A stretch of 64,000 nt of DNA from Lachnospiraceae bacterium EP-SM-12S-S03 (GTDB taxonomy: Bacteria > Bacillota > Clostridia > Lachnospirales > Lachnospiraceae), in contig JAJBSL010000014.1 in NCBI GenBank assembly GCA_020540725.1, positions 1 to 64,000 on the forward strand. Direction: 5' to 3'. Shown one piece after another: positions 18,196 through 27,100 of the stretch; positions within the stretch are counted from its first letter, which is position 1; each line of letters starts with the position of its first letter. The position numbers and the translations under genes are program-made. The notes below the pieces were generated by a model. That model had not been told where the DNA came from and made no database searches. It saw only the letters and a program-made list of their open reading frames with translations.

Positions 18196-18604
18196 CTATT
18201 GTATAGATAATTTCAAACTTATCTCCGTCAGCTACCGGCTGTTCTGAAACACCGTAATTGCAATATTCTCCATTTACTGTAAATGCCCAGTATGCTCCAT
18301 CATCTTCGTAAACTGCTTTCTCACCATTGACGGTGTCTACCATAAGGCCATAGTCACCTTCTGTTCCCGAATAAGTAAGTCCCTCTTCCTTCGCATCGTC
18401 CATGGCGCCCTGCAGATATTCTGCATCTGTATGGATCTCATATTCTGTTTTCTTACCCTCTTCACTTACAACCGTAATGGCTACTTCTTTTGCACCTTTT
18501 TGAGTCTCCGGTCTTGTAAAATAGTACACTGCTCCAAGAATGGCAACGACCGCAATAAATGCTACTACTCCAAGAATGACTTTTTTGTTTTGTTTCTTTT
18601 CCAT
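18188..18604 (-). CDS. DUF4430 membrane-anchored protein, predicted corrinoid-uptake accessory
   Basis: 138 aa. One N-terminal membrane anchor (about residues 9-29) precedes an extracellular DUF4430 domain (about 42-138), with the typical pattern DGAYWAFTVNGEYCNYGV near the C-terminus. The same fold forms the beta domain of the cobalamin-binding proteins intrinsic factor and transcobalamin, so a role in capturing corrinoids at the cell surface is plausible. AGGAGAG precedes ATG. First gene after the cobalamin riboswitch and translationally overlapped with the ECF S component. Confidence 0.82.
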   Translation of the reverse strand: MEKKQNKKVILGVVAFIAVVAILGAVYYFTRPETQKGAKEVAITVVSEEGKKTEYEIHTDAEYLQGAMDDAKEEGLTYSGTEGDYGLMVDTVNGEKAVYEDDGAYWAFTVNGEYCNYGVSEQPVADGDKFEIIYTIGE

Positions 18605-19113
18605 TTTTCTCTCCTATTCTTTCATCCTAAAAATATTATGAGTCCGAGACTTGCTCACCAGCCTCGACATGGGATTCCATTCAACTTTAGCTCATAAACT
18701 ACATGATCGAATCCCTGTGCATACTCGCGAAATGTTTATCTTCGTCAGAACTCTGGCTTAGATATATGGCAGGTCTCCTGGCTTCGCTTCAACCTCAGAA
18801 ACACCTTCTCGATATGAAATCATATCAATGGTTTCTGTTCCTTTGTCCACGTTACAGTAGAGGTGACTGCTCCGGTCTTTCACCGGATTCCCTATTATTG
18901 CTTCCGGAAAATCTCCGGTCGCAACCACATTTCGTCTCTATTGAGTTGCAGTATCTATTGTATATGGTTTTTCATAAGAAATCCAGTATTTTTTCATCTG
19001 ATTTTATACCCCATATTTTTAATATAAAACAAATATTTTTTAATGTTTGTCATTAAAATTTAATTGACATTTCAAATGCAAGAAGAAATCGACGAATTAT
19101 TGTAGGTGATGGC
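18605..19113. other. 509-bp intergenic region with cobalamin riboswitch
   Basis: The region holds the minus-strand cobalamin riboswitch, its expression platform (18605-18755) and an AT-rich stretch (18970-19090) upstream of the plus-strand HTH gene. A possible stem GGGATTC/GAATCCC lies between the riboswitch and the DUF4430 start. No further gene is visible. Confidence 0.7.
18755..18950 (-). promoter_or_regulatory. Cobalamin (B12) riboswitch
   Basis: Read on the minus strand it shows the core pattern GGGAATCCGGTGAAAGACCG, a GCAGTCACC...CTACTGT block, and the exact B12 box AGCCAGGAGACCTGCC (18768-18783). These are the hallmark conserved elements of the adenosylcobalamin aptamer. It lies about 150 nt upstream of the DUF4430/ECF S genes and should turn them off when cobalamin is sufficient. 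I could not decide between terminator and ribosome-binding-site masking. Confidence 0.93.
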
Positions 19114-19332
19114 ATGGCAATTATATTAAGATTAGACCGCATGATGGCGGATCGAAAAATGTCTTTAAATGAATTAGCAGAAAAGGTCGGAATTTCCAAC
19201 GTAAATCTTTCGAAGATTAAGACCGGAAAAGTAAGCGCAATCCGATTTTCAACGTTAAATGCAATCTGTGATGTACTCGATTGTCAACCTGGAGATATAT
19301 TAGAATTTACGAGAGATGAAAAAACAGAATAA
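19114..19332 (+). CDS. Small XRE-family regulator (YozG-like)
   Basis: A 72-aa single-domain HTH protein. The HTH spans about residues 14-60 (SLNELAEKVGISNVNLSKI, then FSTLNAICDVLDCQPGDILE), the form seen in YozG-type regulators. AGGTGA lies 4 nt before ATG. Plus strand, between the corrinoid riboswitch and the feo operon, convergent with feo. Target unknown. Confidence 0.85.
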   Translation: MAIILRLDRMMADRKMSLNELAEKVGISNVNLSKIKTGKVSAIRFSTLNAICDVLDCQPGDILEFTRDEKTE

Positions 19333-19340
19333 ACAAAAAA

Positions 19341-19373
19341 GAAGCATCGGTTCTTTCTTCCGATGCTCCTTTT
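19341..19373. terminator. Bidirectional terminator
   Basis: GAAGCATCGG and CCGATGCTC arms, preceded by AAAAAA and followed by CTTTT, serve the plus-strand XRE gene and the minus-strand feo operon. Confidence 0.8.
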
Positions 19374-19404
19374 AACTTAAGATTTATGTAAAAAAATGAA
19401 CACG

Positions 19405-19563
19405 CTACTTTGTTTTTGAATCACATCCGCCATTACAATGCGGGCAGCTTCCTCCGGATGGACATCCGATACACTTCGTTCCGCTCTTCTTTGCCTTCAC
19501 GATGTATGCAACCGCTGCTCCAACTGCCAAAACAATAATTCCTCCAACAATGATATTTGCCAT
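19405..19563 (-). CDS. FeoB-associated Cys-rich membrane protein
   Basis: 52 aa, too short for most ORF lists. One N-terminal transmembrane helix (NIIVGGIIVLAVGAAVAYIV) is followed by a Lys-rich stretch and a cysteine cluster, CIGCPSGGSCPHC then CD, with six Cys in all. This is the PF12669-type protein found after feoB in Firmicutes; it may handle Fe(II) at the inner face of the channel, but this is not proven. GAGGTG lies 6 nt before ATG, and it starts 22 nt after the FeoB stop. Confidence 0.9.
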   Translation of the reverse strand: MANIIVGGIIVLAVGAAVAYIVKAKKSGTKCIGCPSGGSCPHCNGGCDSKTK

Positions 19564-19585
19564 AATTTACACCTCTTTTTTATCA

Positions 19586-21580
19586 TTAACTCAATTTATA
19601 TTCTGCTGCAAATCCCGCACGATTCTTACGGATCAAACCCGCCAGAATCAGGAACATCACCGCTACTGCGATAAGACCAGGAACGAATCCGTTGCCAACT
19701 GCTCCGGTTGTAATGAGTGTACCAACCTGATATACGAAGAATGCAACTGTATAACCGGTACAAAGTTGTAATGCGATTCCTCCCCAAAGCCATTTTCTAT
19801 CCTGCATTTCTGAATTCATTGCACCAAGCGCCGCAAAACATGGCGGTGTATAAAGATTGAACATTAAGTATGCAAGGGCTGCAACTTTTGTTAATCCCAT
19901 GACTGTTGCCACCGCATTTCCGCTGCCCACAAGTGCAAGTTTATCCGTATCGATCAGATTTGTAATACCATAAACAACAGCAAGTGTTCCGACAACATTT
20001 TCTTTTGCAATAAATCCTGTAATTGCTGCTGCAGCAAGCTGCCATACACCAAATCCAAGTGGAACCAGCAATACTGCAAACGGTGTTGCAACAGATGCCA
20101 AAATTGAACTGTGCTCCATTCCTTCTTCTACAACCTGTAAGTTCCATGTGAATGTCTGCATAATCTGTACCACTGCATTACATACGAGAATGATCGTTGC
20201 CGCTTTTTTGATGTAAGCTTTTCCTCTGGAAAGCATGGAAAGAACCGCTCTTTTTAAGCTCGGAGCTTTATATTCCGGAAGCTCAATGATGAAGAAAGAT
20301 TTTCTGAATTTCTGTCCTGTAATTGCCTTCACAAGTAATGCACCCACAAAGACGAGACAAATACCTACGAGATACATCGTCGGTCCAACCCAAGGTGCAT
20401 CCGAGAAAAATGCTCCTGCAAACAAGGCGATAACCGGGAGTTTCGCTCCACACGGCATAAACGGAGTCAACATTGCAGTTGCCCTTCTTTCTCTCTCATT
20501 GCGGATCGTACGACATGCCATAATTCCAGGAATCGCGCATCCTGTACCGATCACCATCGGAATGACAGATTTACCTGAAAGACCTACACGTTTAAAGATC
20601 GGGTCAAGAACAACTGTTGCACGTGCCATGTATCCACAATCTTCTAAAAGTGCAATAAGGAAATACATGACCATTACAAGCGGAAGGAAACCTACTACCG
20701 CTCCAACACCTCCTATAATACCATCCACAAGCAACGCTTGCAAGAATGGAGAAGCACCTTCTACCTGAACCCCAACCCATGCCTGGAATGTCTCGATCCA
20801 TCCGACAAGCCAATCTGCAATCCATGTTCCTACTGTAGACTGGGAAATATAAAACACAAGGAACATAACGCCTGCAAAAATCGGAAGTCCTACAATTTTG
20901 TGGGTGATGATTGCATCAATTTTATCCTGAAAGTTTTTATCTTTTGTATACACTTTACGTTTTTCAACTTCTTTTACAATTTTATTTACGAAGTCAAATC
21001 TTTTTCTGTCTGCCGCTTCTACTTCTGCTTTATCCAGAAGATTGATGTCTCCCTGATGATACGGTGCTTTCTGCTCTGTTCCATTCAAATCTGCAGCCGT
21101 TCTCACCACTTCTCTTAATCCTTTGTCCGTAGAAGAAACAGAAACAGTCTCTACCACCGGGCATCCCAATTTCTTTGCCAAAAGTGCAGTGTCTATCTTC
21201 GTTCCTTTTTTCTCATTCAAATCGCTCTTGTTCAACGCAACAACAACCGGAATGCCCAGTTCCAAAAGCTGTGTTGTGAAGAAAAGACTTCTGCTCAGAT
21301 TTGTCGCGTCCACAATGTTAATGATCGCATCCGGATTCTCGTTTTTCACATAACTGCTCGTAATACTTTCTTCTGAAGTAAACGGCGACATGGAATATGC
21401 TCCCGGAAGGTCAACTGCAATTAATTCCAGACTCCCATCGTGATAGCTTTTCTTAATCTGGCTTTCCTTTTTCTCTACTGTAACACCTGCCCAGTTTCCC
21501 ACTCGTTCATTTCTTCCGGTCAGTGCATTATACATAGTAGTTTTACCACTGTTCGGATTTCCCGTTAACGCAATTCTCAT
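19586..21580 (-). CDS. feoB: Ferrous iron transporter FeoB
   Basis: 664 aa. The N-terminal G domain has G1 GNPNSGKTT, G2 in WAGVTVE, G3 DLPGAYSM and G4 NKSD. A short helical linker is followed by a polytopic membrane part with two Gate motifs, including VIGTGCAIPGIMACR and MPCGAKLPVIALF, whose Cys residues are thought to line the Fe(II) path. It imports Fe(II). SD GGAGGAAG precedes ATG, and it lies 33 nt after feoA. Expression is probably Fur-controlled through the promoter upstream of feoA. Confidence 0.97.
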   Translation of the reverse strand: MRIALTGNPNSGKTTMYNALTGRNERVGNWAGVTVEKKESQIKKSYHDGSLELIAVDLPGAYSMSPFTSEESITSSYVKNENPDAIINIVDATNLSRSLFFTTQLLELGIPVVVALNKSDLNEKKGTKIDTALLAKKLGCPVVETVSVSSTDKGLREVVRTAADLNGTEQKAPYHQGDINLLDKAEVEAADRKRFDFVNKIVKEVEKRKVYTKDKNFQDKIDAIITHKIVGLPIFAGVMFLVFYISQSTVGTWIADWLVGWIETFQAWVGVQVEGASPFLQALLVDGIIGGVGAVVGFLPLVMVMYFLIALLEDCGYMARATVVLDPIFKRVGLSGKSVIPMVIGTGCAIPGIMACRTIRNERERRATAMLTPFMPCGAKLPVIALFAGAFFSDAPWVGPTMYLVGICLVFVGALLVKAITGQKFRKSFFIIELPEYKAPSLKRAVLSMLSRGKAYIKKAATIILVCNAVVQIMQTFTWNLQVVEEGMEHSSILASVATPFAVLLVPLGFGVWQLAAAAITGFIAKENVVGTLAVVYGITNLIDTDKLALVGSGNAVATVMGLTKVAALAYLMFNLYTPPCFAALGAMNSEMQDRKWLWGGIALQLCTGYTVAFFVYQVGTLITTGAVGNGFVPGLIAVAVMFLILAGLIRKNRAGFAAEYKLS

Positions 21581-21613
21581 GGTTCTTCCTCCTGTCCTTT
21601 ACTCATCTCGTCA

Positions 21614-21826
21614 TTACACAAGGATGGCGGAAGCAAGTTCATTGTCGATATTATATCTTCCGTCTTTGATTGACACAACGCATCCGTTTTTCTTGCGTGA
21701 GATCACTGTGATCGCCTCTCCACTGTAACAACCTAAAGAAAAAAGAAATGCATTCAATTCCTCATCCTCTGTTTTAATATTTTTAATGATGTATTCTTCT
21801 CCTGCATTTGCTTCTGTTAAATTCAT
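21614..21826 (-). CDS. feoA: FeoA family protein
   Basis: 70 aa with the SH3-like FeoA fold (MNLTEANAGEEYIIKNI..., ending NELASAILV). It is a small cytosolic partner of FeoB. The open frame extends upstream to 21955, but that segment is the promoter and operator region; ATG at 21826 matches the family N-terminus and is preceded by a purine-rich GGAAGGGACGG. First gene of feoA-feoB-Cys-rich protein. Confidence 0.9.
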   Translation of the reverse strand: MNLTEANAGEEYIIKNIKTEDEELNAFLFSLGCYSGEAITVISRKKNGCVVSIKDGRYNIDNELASAILV

Positions 21827-21849
21827 GATACGTCCGTCCCTTCCTGTAT

Positions 21850-21938
21850 GATTATGATAATCCTTTTCATTTACTATGTTAGTATACGCTAACCACCAAG
21901 GATTGTCAATAGCATTATTGAGAATAATTATCAATAAT
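21850..21938 (-). promoter_or_regulatory. feo promoter with two Fur-box-like palindromes
   Basis: TTGACA (21904-21909) and TATACT (21881-21886), 17 bp apart. Immediately upstream of -35 is a 25-bp palindrome with arms ATTATTGA / TCAATAAT (21914-21938, one mismatch), rich in the AATNATT pattern of Fur sites. Downstream of -10 is GATTAT-G-ATAATC (21850-21862). Both fit iron-dependent repression by Fur, which is not encoded here. Confidence 0.72.
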
Positions 21939-21951
21939 TTCTTTTGTGTTC

Positions 21952-22728
21952 TCATACCGTCATCACCGTTTTCTGGCCATCCACCTCTGCTACACGCAGA
22001 CGGATTCCATAAAGTTCTTCGATACTTTCCGAAGTGACGACTTTCTGCGGATCCCCCTCCAGTACAACCTGACCATCTTTTAGTCCAATCAACCGGTCCG
22101 AAAAATAGATTGCCTGGTTAATATCATGAAGAACCATAACGATCGTAATCCCATATTCCCGGTTCAGTTTCCTGATCAATTGCAATGTCTCGATCTGATA
22201 TCGGATATCCAAATAAGTTGTGGGCTCATCCAAGAACAGGATTCTCGTATTCTGTGCCAGTGCCATAGCAATCCAAACGCGCTGCCTCTGACCTCCAGAG
22301 AGTTTTTGCACCGCCCGGTCCCGATATTCTGTTAAGTTTGTTACTTCCATTGCCCATTCGACCCACGTTTCATCTTCTTCCGTTTTGCCCTGCATCATCT
22401 TTCTGTGAGGCGTCCGGCCAAATGCGATCAGCCGCTCCACTGTAATATCATCACTTGATGTGTTATACTGATGCACAATTGCCACTTTCCGTGCAAATTC
22501 CTTTAGGCTCAATTTCAAAATATTCTTCCCACTTAGAAAAATATTCCCCTTTCTGGAATATCTGTTTTTCGTCATCAGAGAAAACAATGTAGATTTCCCA
22601 CACCCGTTAGCTCCCAGAATTGTTGTAATCTTTCCTTCCTCAATCTTTAAAGATACTTCCTTTAATACTTTCTGTTTTCCATAAGAAAATGAAAGGTTTC
22701 GGACTTCCATAGCCGGTTTAGTCTGCAT
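21952..22728 (-). CDS. Haem/siderophore ABC transporter ATP-binding protein (FecE/BtuD-type)
   Basis: 258 aa. Walker A GANGCGKSTL, signature LSGGQRQRVWIAMALAQ, Walker B ILFLDEPTTYLD and the switch His in VLHDINQA. It is the class used for iron-chelate and haem importers. Its start overlaps the end of the permease gene, and GGAGG lies 10 nt upstream. Last gene of the seven-gene haem operon; no terminator separates it from the feo promoter, so low-level read-through into feo is possible. Confidence 0.93.
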   Translation of the reverse strand: MQTKPAMEVRNLSFSYGKQKVLKEVSLKIEEGKITTILGANGCGKSTLFSLMTKNRYSRKGNIFLSGKNILKLSLKEFARKVAIVHQYNTSSDDITVERLIAFGRTPHRKMMQGKTEEDETWVEWAMEVTNLTEYRDRAVQKLSGGQRQRVWIAMALAQNTRILFLDEPTTYLDIRYQIETLQLIRKLNREYGITIVMVLHDINQAIYFSDRLIGLKDGQVVLEGDPQKVVTSESIEELYGIRLRVAEVDGQKTVMTV

Positions 22729-23713
22729 ATTTTTTAGACCTCCTCAAAAGAATCATGAAAAACGGTCCTCCCACAACACTCATTAAAACCGATGCCGATA
22801 TTTCGTAAGGTGCTGCAATCGTCCGTCCCGCAGTATCTGCCAGAAGAAATAAAAAAGCGCCCAGTAACATGGAAAACGGAATCAGTTTTTTATGTTCGCT
22901 GCCCACCAGAATGCGCCCCATATGCGGTACGACCAATCCAAGGAAACTGATACTTCCGGCCACTGCTGCTGAAATGGCAGCAAGGAGTACCGCTGCAAGT
23001 GGAATCAGAATCCGCATGAGATTTACATTCACACCGAGGCTTCGGGCCGTCTTATCCTCCAGCGACAAAATATTACACATACCTGCAAAAAGAAGCGCAA
23101 GTACCAACCCCGCCAGTACATATGGGGTAAGCATCCTCACATCTTCCCATGTCTTCATTGTAATATTCCCATTCACAATTGCCGCAACCCCGGACATATT
23201 TCCTCCATTCATGGAATTTAACCCACTGGCAAGTCCCGTAAACATTGCATTGACTGCCACTCCGATCAGTATGACACGCAAAGGACTAAGTCCCCCTTTC
23301 CACGACAGACTATACACAAGACAAAATGCCAGCACTCCTCCAAGAAATGCGAATAACGGCGTAAAGAAAAACAATGCCGGAGCAAATGCTGTGACCAAAA
23401 TGGCAGTAAAACTTGCTCCGCTGGAAATCCCGATAATTCCCGGGTCTGCCAAAGGATTTTTCAAAACCGCCTGAAACAGCACGCCGGAAACTGCTGTGGC
23501 AGCACCTGCCAGCATGGAGATAAAAATTCTCGGAAGACGCAGATCCAAAACCGTGCTCACTTCCTCACTCGACTTACCGATCATACCTTTCAGAATATCC
23601 GACACTCCTACTTTCAGACTTCCTATGTTAATGGAAGCAAAAAAGAGAATAGCCAATAGCAAAATCATAACGAAAAATGAAACTATCATTCCTGTCGTTT
23701 TTTTCTTTCCCAT
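22718..23713 (-). CDS. FecCD-family permease of haem ABC importer
   Basis: 331 aa with the ten-helix BtuC/FhuB pattern. Typical motifs include LPRIFISMLAGAATAVSG, GISSGASF, the coupling helix region (VVPHMGR) and a final PYEISASVLMSVVGGPFF. It forms the membrane channel for the IsdE-like binding protein encoded 4 nt upstream. Specificity for haem is inferred from the surface-protein genes in the same operon. Confidence 0.93.
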   Translation of the reverse strand: MGKKKTTGMIVSFFVMILLLAILFFASINIGSLKVGVSDILKGMIGKSSEEVSTVLDLRLPRIFISMLAGAATAVSGVLFQAVLKNPLADPGIIGISSGASFTAILVTAFAPALFFFTPLFAFLGGVLAFCLVYSLSWKGGLSPLRVILIGVAVNAMFTGLASGLNSMNGGNMSGVAAIVNGNITMKTWEDVRMLTPYVLAGLVLALLFAGMCNILSLEDKTARSLGVNVNLMRILIPLAAVLLAAISAAVAGSISFLGLVVPHMGRILVGSEHKKLIPFSMLLGAFLFLLADTAGRTIAAPYEISASVLMSVVGGPFFMILLRRSKKYAD

Positions 23714-23716
23714 CTT

Positions 23717-24661
23717 TTACTCCCCTTTCTGTACTTCATTCTGTGTATCTGGATACAAAATCGTCTGTAATTCTTCCAATGCTTTCTGATATTCAAAAGT
23801 CGCACTCATACCGAATAGTTCATAAGTAAGATAGTGTACTTCGTTGTTTTGCACCGCCTCAAAATGTTTCCAGATATCGTTTGTGGAAAAATCTTCCTGA
23901 AACATTTTTGTAACTTGTTCAGGCAAGGCATGGGCAGTGCATAAAATCATATCAGGTTCTTTCGACTTCATATCTTCTGTATTCACAGTCAAAAACTCCT
24001 GATCCGTACCGGCATATACATTCTCTCCACCTGCCATTTCCACCAGGCTTCCCACATAAGAATTTTCTGTTGCAATGATATAAGATCCCGGCAGCCCCAT
24101 CAAGATCAATACTTTCGGATGTTTTTTGTTCTCATTTACAGTTTTGTATTTCTCATAAAAGTCTTGAAATTCTTTCTCAAGTTCCGCCGCTTTTTCCTCT
24201 TTCCCGAAGATTTCTCCCAGTTCATGAATGGACTGATACATTCCCTTTACACTTCTCAAATTTAAGAATGCCCAGTCTGTATGAATCGCCTCATATTTAG
24301 GCTCCAGGTCGCTCCGAAGCGAAGAAGGGCTTAAGATCCAGTCCGGATTCAAAGAAGCGATTACTTCCATATCCGGACTCATAGCGGTTCCTACATCCGG
24401 CAATTCCTTATAACGTTCCGGAATGGTAGAAACAGAGGTGGAGCAGACTCCCACAAGATCCAGTTCCAGACGGTCACAGATCGCCGCAACTGCCGGAGAT
24501 GTTGCAATCAGCCTCGGTTCTGTACCAAGTGTCTCTACCTTCTCTTTGGCCGCCTCAATGGCATTCGTCTCCCCAGAGGTTTGTGAAGCGCATCCCCCTA
24601 TGAACAACGCGCACACAACCAGAAAAACTACTGATTTTCTCTTTCTTCTATGCATCATCAT
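23717..24661 (-). CDS. IsdE/HtsA-like haem-binding lipoprotein
   Basis: A 314-aa class III substrate-binding protein. Lipobox FIGGC puts the lipidated Cys at residue 24. The two lobes are joined by a long helix. GTAMSPDME (Met94 or Met98) and AHALPEQ (His about 244) stand where IsdE and HtsA place their Met and His haem ligands; this comparison is from memory. It would pass haem from the surface proteins to the FecCD permease. Three tandem ATG codons overlap the end of the shp-like gene; the first has GGAGGAGAAG upstream. Confidence 0.86.
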   Translation of the reverse strand: MMMHRRKRKSVVFLVVCALFIGGCASQTSGETNAIEAAKEKVETLGTEPRLIATSPAVAAICDRLELDLVGVCSTSVSTIPERYKELPDVGTAMSPDMEVIASLNPDWILSPSSLRSDLEPKYEAIHTDWAFLNLRSVKGMYQSIHELGEIFGKEEKAAELEKEFQDFYEKYKTVNENKKHPKVLILMGLPGSYIIATENSYVGSLVEMAGGENVYAGTDQEFLTVNTEDMKSKEPDMILCTAHALPEQVTKMFQEDFSTNDIWKHFEAVQNNEVHYLTYELFGMSATFEYQKALEELQTILYPDTQNEVQKGE

Positions 24662-25640
24662 CTTCTCCTCCGCCCCAACGATACCAGTTCTTTCGGAAAA
24701 GATATAGAATTCCCGCCGCTGCTCCCATCAAAATCAGCCCTGAGATGGTCACTGCTGCCGCAATCCCGAAGATCGTGCCTGCGGTTGACAAAGAACCCTT
24801 TTGCGAATCCGTATCCTCTGTTTCCGTTTCCGTTGAAAGACTTAAGCCTGTCGCATCATTTACCGCTGTATCTGATGTGGATGGAGTTTCCGCCTCTGTA
24901 ATGCTGCTTTTTAGCTCAGAAGATTTTCCGGATTCTCCTGTAGACTGCTCTTTTGTTGTTGTTCCTTGTGACGAACTTTTTAATGAGGCATTTCCTCCCG
25001 CTGTGGAAGCAGAAGAAGTTGCAGATCCGGCAGATTCATTCCCACCGGATTCATTTCCAGCAGATGTCTGGTCCGAAGATCCGGCACTACCGGATGTAGC
25101 TGTCACCATCGTTGCTGTCATATCTGTATTATTCCCTTCCGAATATCCGCTTGGATAGAAGAAAAAGATTACATCTCTTCCCATCGGTTCTACATACATA
25201 GACGCTCTGACCACACAATTCTCGCTTGGTACCTGAATGCAAATGTCTGCGGTAGTTCCGTTCCCGTCACTGCCGCTTCCCGTCTGTCCTACCGCCGGAG
25301 TAGACCATCCGGAATCTCCTACGTTCTGTACCCAGAAACTATGACCGCTGGCATAGTCCATCATTCCCAGACGTACTGTCAGATAATATTCTCCGCTGTC
25401 CGTCACTTCCAGAATTCCACTGGAATACACCACGCTCTGCACCATGCCCTGGCCTGTGGCATACCCTGCTTCCCCACCGGAATCTTCAATCTCACCGGTC
25501 ACCGGATTCGAATAACTTGGCGTAACGGAACAAGTATACACTGTTCCCGATGCTGCCTTTGCCGTCTGGGCCGGAATTGCAGCTATCGCCAATGCAAACG
25601 CGGCTGCCAGCCCCACAATTCTCTTCAGCTTTTTCCTCAT
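24648..25640 (-). CDS. shp: Shp-type cell-surface haem-binding protein
   Basis: 330 aa. Signal peptide (1-29), one haem-binding Shp domain (about 33-170), a Ser/Thr/Glu-rich stalk (about 180-290) and a C-terminal membrane anchor with a short tail. The Shp domain shows VTGEIEDSGGEAGYATGQG, then SASMYVEPMGRDVIFF-like strands. Met66 and Met153 fall exactly at the positions of the bis-methionine haem ligands of streptococcal Shp. It should take haem from the NEAT proteins and hand it to the lipoprotein. ATG at 25640 overlaps the stop of the NEAT gene (ATGA); GGAG lies 7 nt upstream. The open frame upstream of it is not used. Confidence 0.88.
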   Translation of the reverse strand: MRKKLKRIVGLAAAFALAIAAIPAQTAKAASGTVYTCSVTPSYSNPVTGEIEDSGGEAGYATGQGMVQSVVYSSGILEVTDSGEYYLTVRLGMMDYASGHSFWVQNVGDSGWSTPAVGQTGSGSDGNGTTADICIQVPSENCVVRASMYVEPMGRDVIFFFYPSGYSEGNNTDMTATMVTATSGSAGSSDQTSAGNESGGNESAGSATSSASTAGGNASLKSSSQGTTTKEQSTGESGKSSELKSSITEAETPSTSDTAVNDATGLSLSTETETEDTDSQKGSLSTAGTIFGIAAAVTISGLILMGAAAGILYLFRKNWYRWGGGEDDDA

Positions 25641-26977
25641 ATTTTGTCTCCTGTCACTTTCCTTCGCTTTCTTGTATAAATAATACCGCCGCCTGCCAAA
25701 AGTGCTGCTATCATTCCTGCAATGCACAACCAGATATCCGGCATTTCATCTCCGGTTTTAATACTTGATGCCTTTTTTAGACTATTCGTCCCACTAAGTG
25801 AAGAACTTGCAAGCCCGCTCTTGAGGGATGCACTGCCCAAAGACGAAGCACCTGGTTTCAATAAAGAACCTCCATTTAACGAAGAACCGCCTGTCTGATT
25901 TCCACCACCACTATGACCGCCATTTTGTTCCTCATCTTCTGTAAATGACGGGTCATTCTCCGCAGCCTTTTTTAAGGTACTCCAATCAAGTTTTACATAC
26001 ATCTGCTGCGTACCCGCTCCTGCCGCGATACTTTCCATCAAAGGCACCACAACTTGAAGCGGCACATATCCATCTTTTAACGCTTCCGAAATAAGCGGAA
26101 ATGTAACTAAATCCGGATAATCTGTACCATACGCATCGCTTACTTTACTTCCATCACTGTTTTTTTGTACGGAATTAACCGTAACATCTGAAAGGGTTCC
26201 TTGGATATTTCCGATGGCATCTGTCGTGTATCCCGTTTGATAATACTGAAGTTTTCCCAGATATCCAAGTTTATCTCCTACTGTAAGTCCCTGAAAATTT
26301 ATGGTAAGTAAACATGTTCCTTCTTTCACTGTCAGTTTCATTGTATGAACAACTGCTTTGTCAGCCATAGAGGCTGTCTGTTTATCCACCTTGACCACAT
26401 TTCCATTGACAGAATATACACCGTCTTTTAATTTCTGAACATCCAGTTCATCCTCTTCTCCATCCGGCTTCGAACTGTTTTCCCCTTGTTTATAAGAAAT
26501 CGTGAATGCAGTTGTTCCTGTGTAATTTCCCGCTTTCGCATTCGCTACCTCTTTTGCCAGGATTGTCAAAGTTCCTTTCAGAAGCTTTTCTCCGTCTGTG
26601 TCATTGGCTTTCTTCACTTCGTCCAGTGTAATTTTCTGCGTTCCGAAATCATTCATAAATGTCAGCGTGTTTTTCTGATGATACAGAACTCCTGTTTCCG
26701 GAGCTGATACTTGAATTTCACCTTTCGCCTCCGTTGTGTTTACCCGCACTTCATATTTCTGCACCGTATCTTTTTCTGTGCTTAAAGATCCCATTGCTAC
26801 AGAAGAAGGTACTGTAACGGTATACGTTGGTTTTGAAGTTTCTTCGATGACATTTGCAGAAATTTCCATATTTTCTGAAGATGCATTTGCACTTACCGGC
26901 TGCAATATCATTCCCGACACCAAAGCAAATGCCAGCACTTTCCTTTTCAGAGTTTTTCCTTGTTTTTTCCTCTTCAT
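25637..26977 (-). CDS. NEAT-domain surface protein with Ig-like module
   Basis: 446 aa. Signal peptide (1-32), a beta-rich module (about 37-175, NMEISANVIEE...YTVTVPSSVAMG...NYTGTTAFTISY), a NEAT domain (about 190-345, LKDGVYSVNGNVVKVD...SMADKAVVHTMKLTV...YVPLQVVVPLMESI), a Ser/Gly/Leu repeat stalk, and a C-terminal SIKTGDEMP + membrane helix + RKRRK tail that resembles a degenerate sorting signal. NEAT domains bind haem, but the usual YxxxY of the last strand is replaced by MYVKLDW here, so the binding mode may differ. ATG at 26977 has GGAG 7 nt upstream. Confidence 0.82.
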   Translation of the reverse strand: MKRKKQGKTLKRKVLAFALVSGMILQPVSANASSENMEISANVIEETSKPTYTVTVPSSVAMGSLSTEKDTVQKYEVRVNTTEAKGEIQVSAPETGVLYHQKNTLTFMNDFGTQKITLDEVKKANDTDGEKLLKGTLTILAKEVANAKAGNYTGTTAFTISYKQGENSSKPDGEEDELDVQKLKDGVYSVNGNVVKVDKQTASMADKAVVHTMKLTVKEGTCLLTINFQGLTVGDKLGYLGKLQYYQTGYTTDAIGNIQGTLSDVTVNSVQKNSDGSKVSDAYGTDYPDLVTFPLISEALKDGYVPLQVVVPLMESIAAGAGTQQMYVKLDWSTLKKAAENDPSFTEDEEQNGGHSGGGNQTGGSSLNGGSLLKPGASSLGSASLKSGLASSSLSGTNSLKKASSIKTGDEMPDIWLCIAGMIAALLAGGGIIYTRKRRKVTGDKI

Positions 26978-27041
26978 CTGTTTTCTCCATTTCTTCCTGC
27001 CGACCGGATCCACCGATCGATTCCATAGCTGCCTGAAGACA

Positions 27042-27073
27042 AAAATCCTCAGCCGCCATTGTCTGAGGATTTT
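27042..27073 (-). terminator. Intraoperonic attenuating hairpin
   Basis: AAAATCCTCAG / CTGAGGATTTT, 10-nt loop, followed on the minus strand by a T run, lies between the first and second surface-protein genes of the haem operon. It may lower expression of the downstream genes relative to the upstream ones. Confidence 0.6.
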
Positions 27074-27100
27074 CGAATTCATATTGCTATTTTAAAGCTT

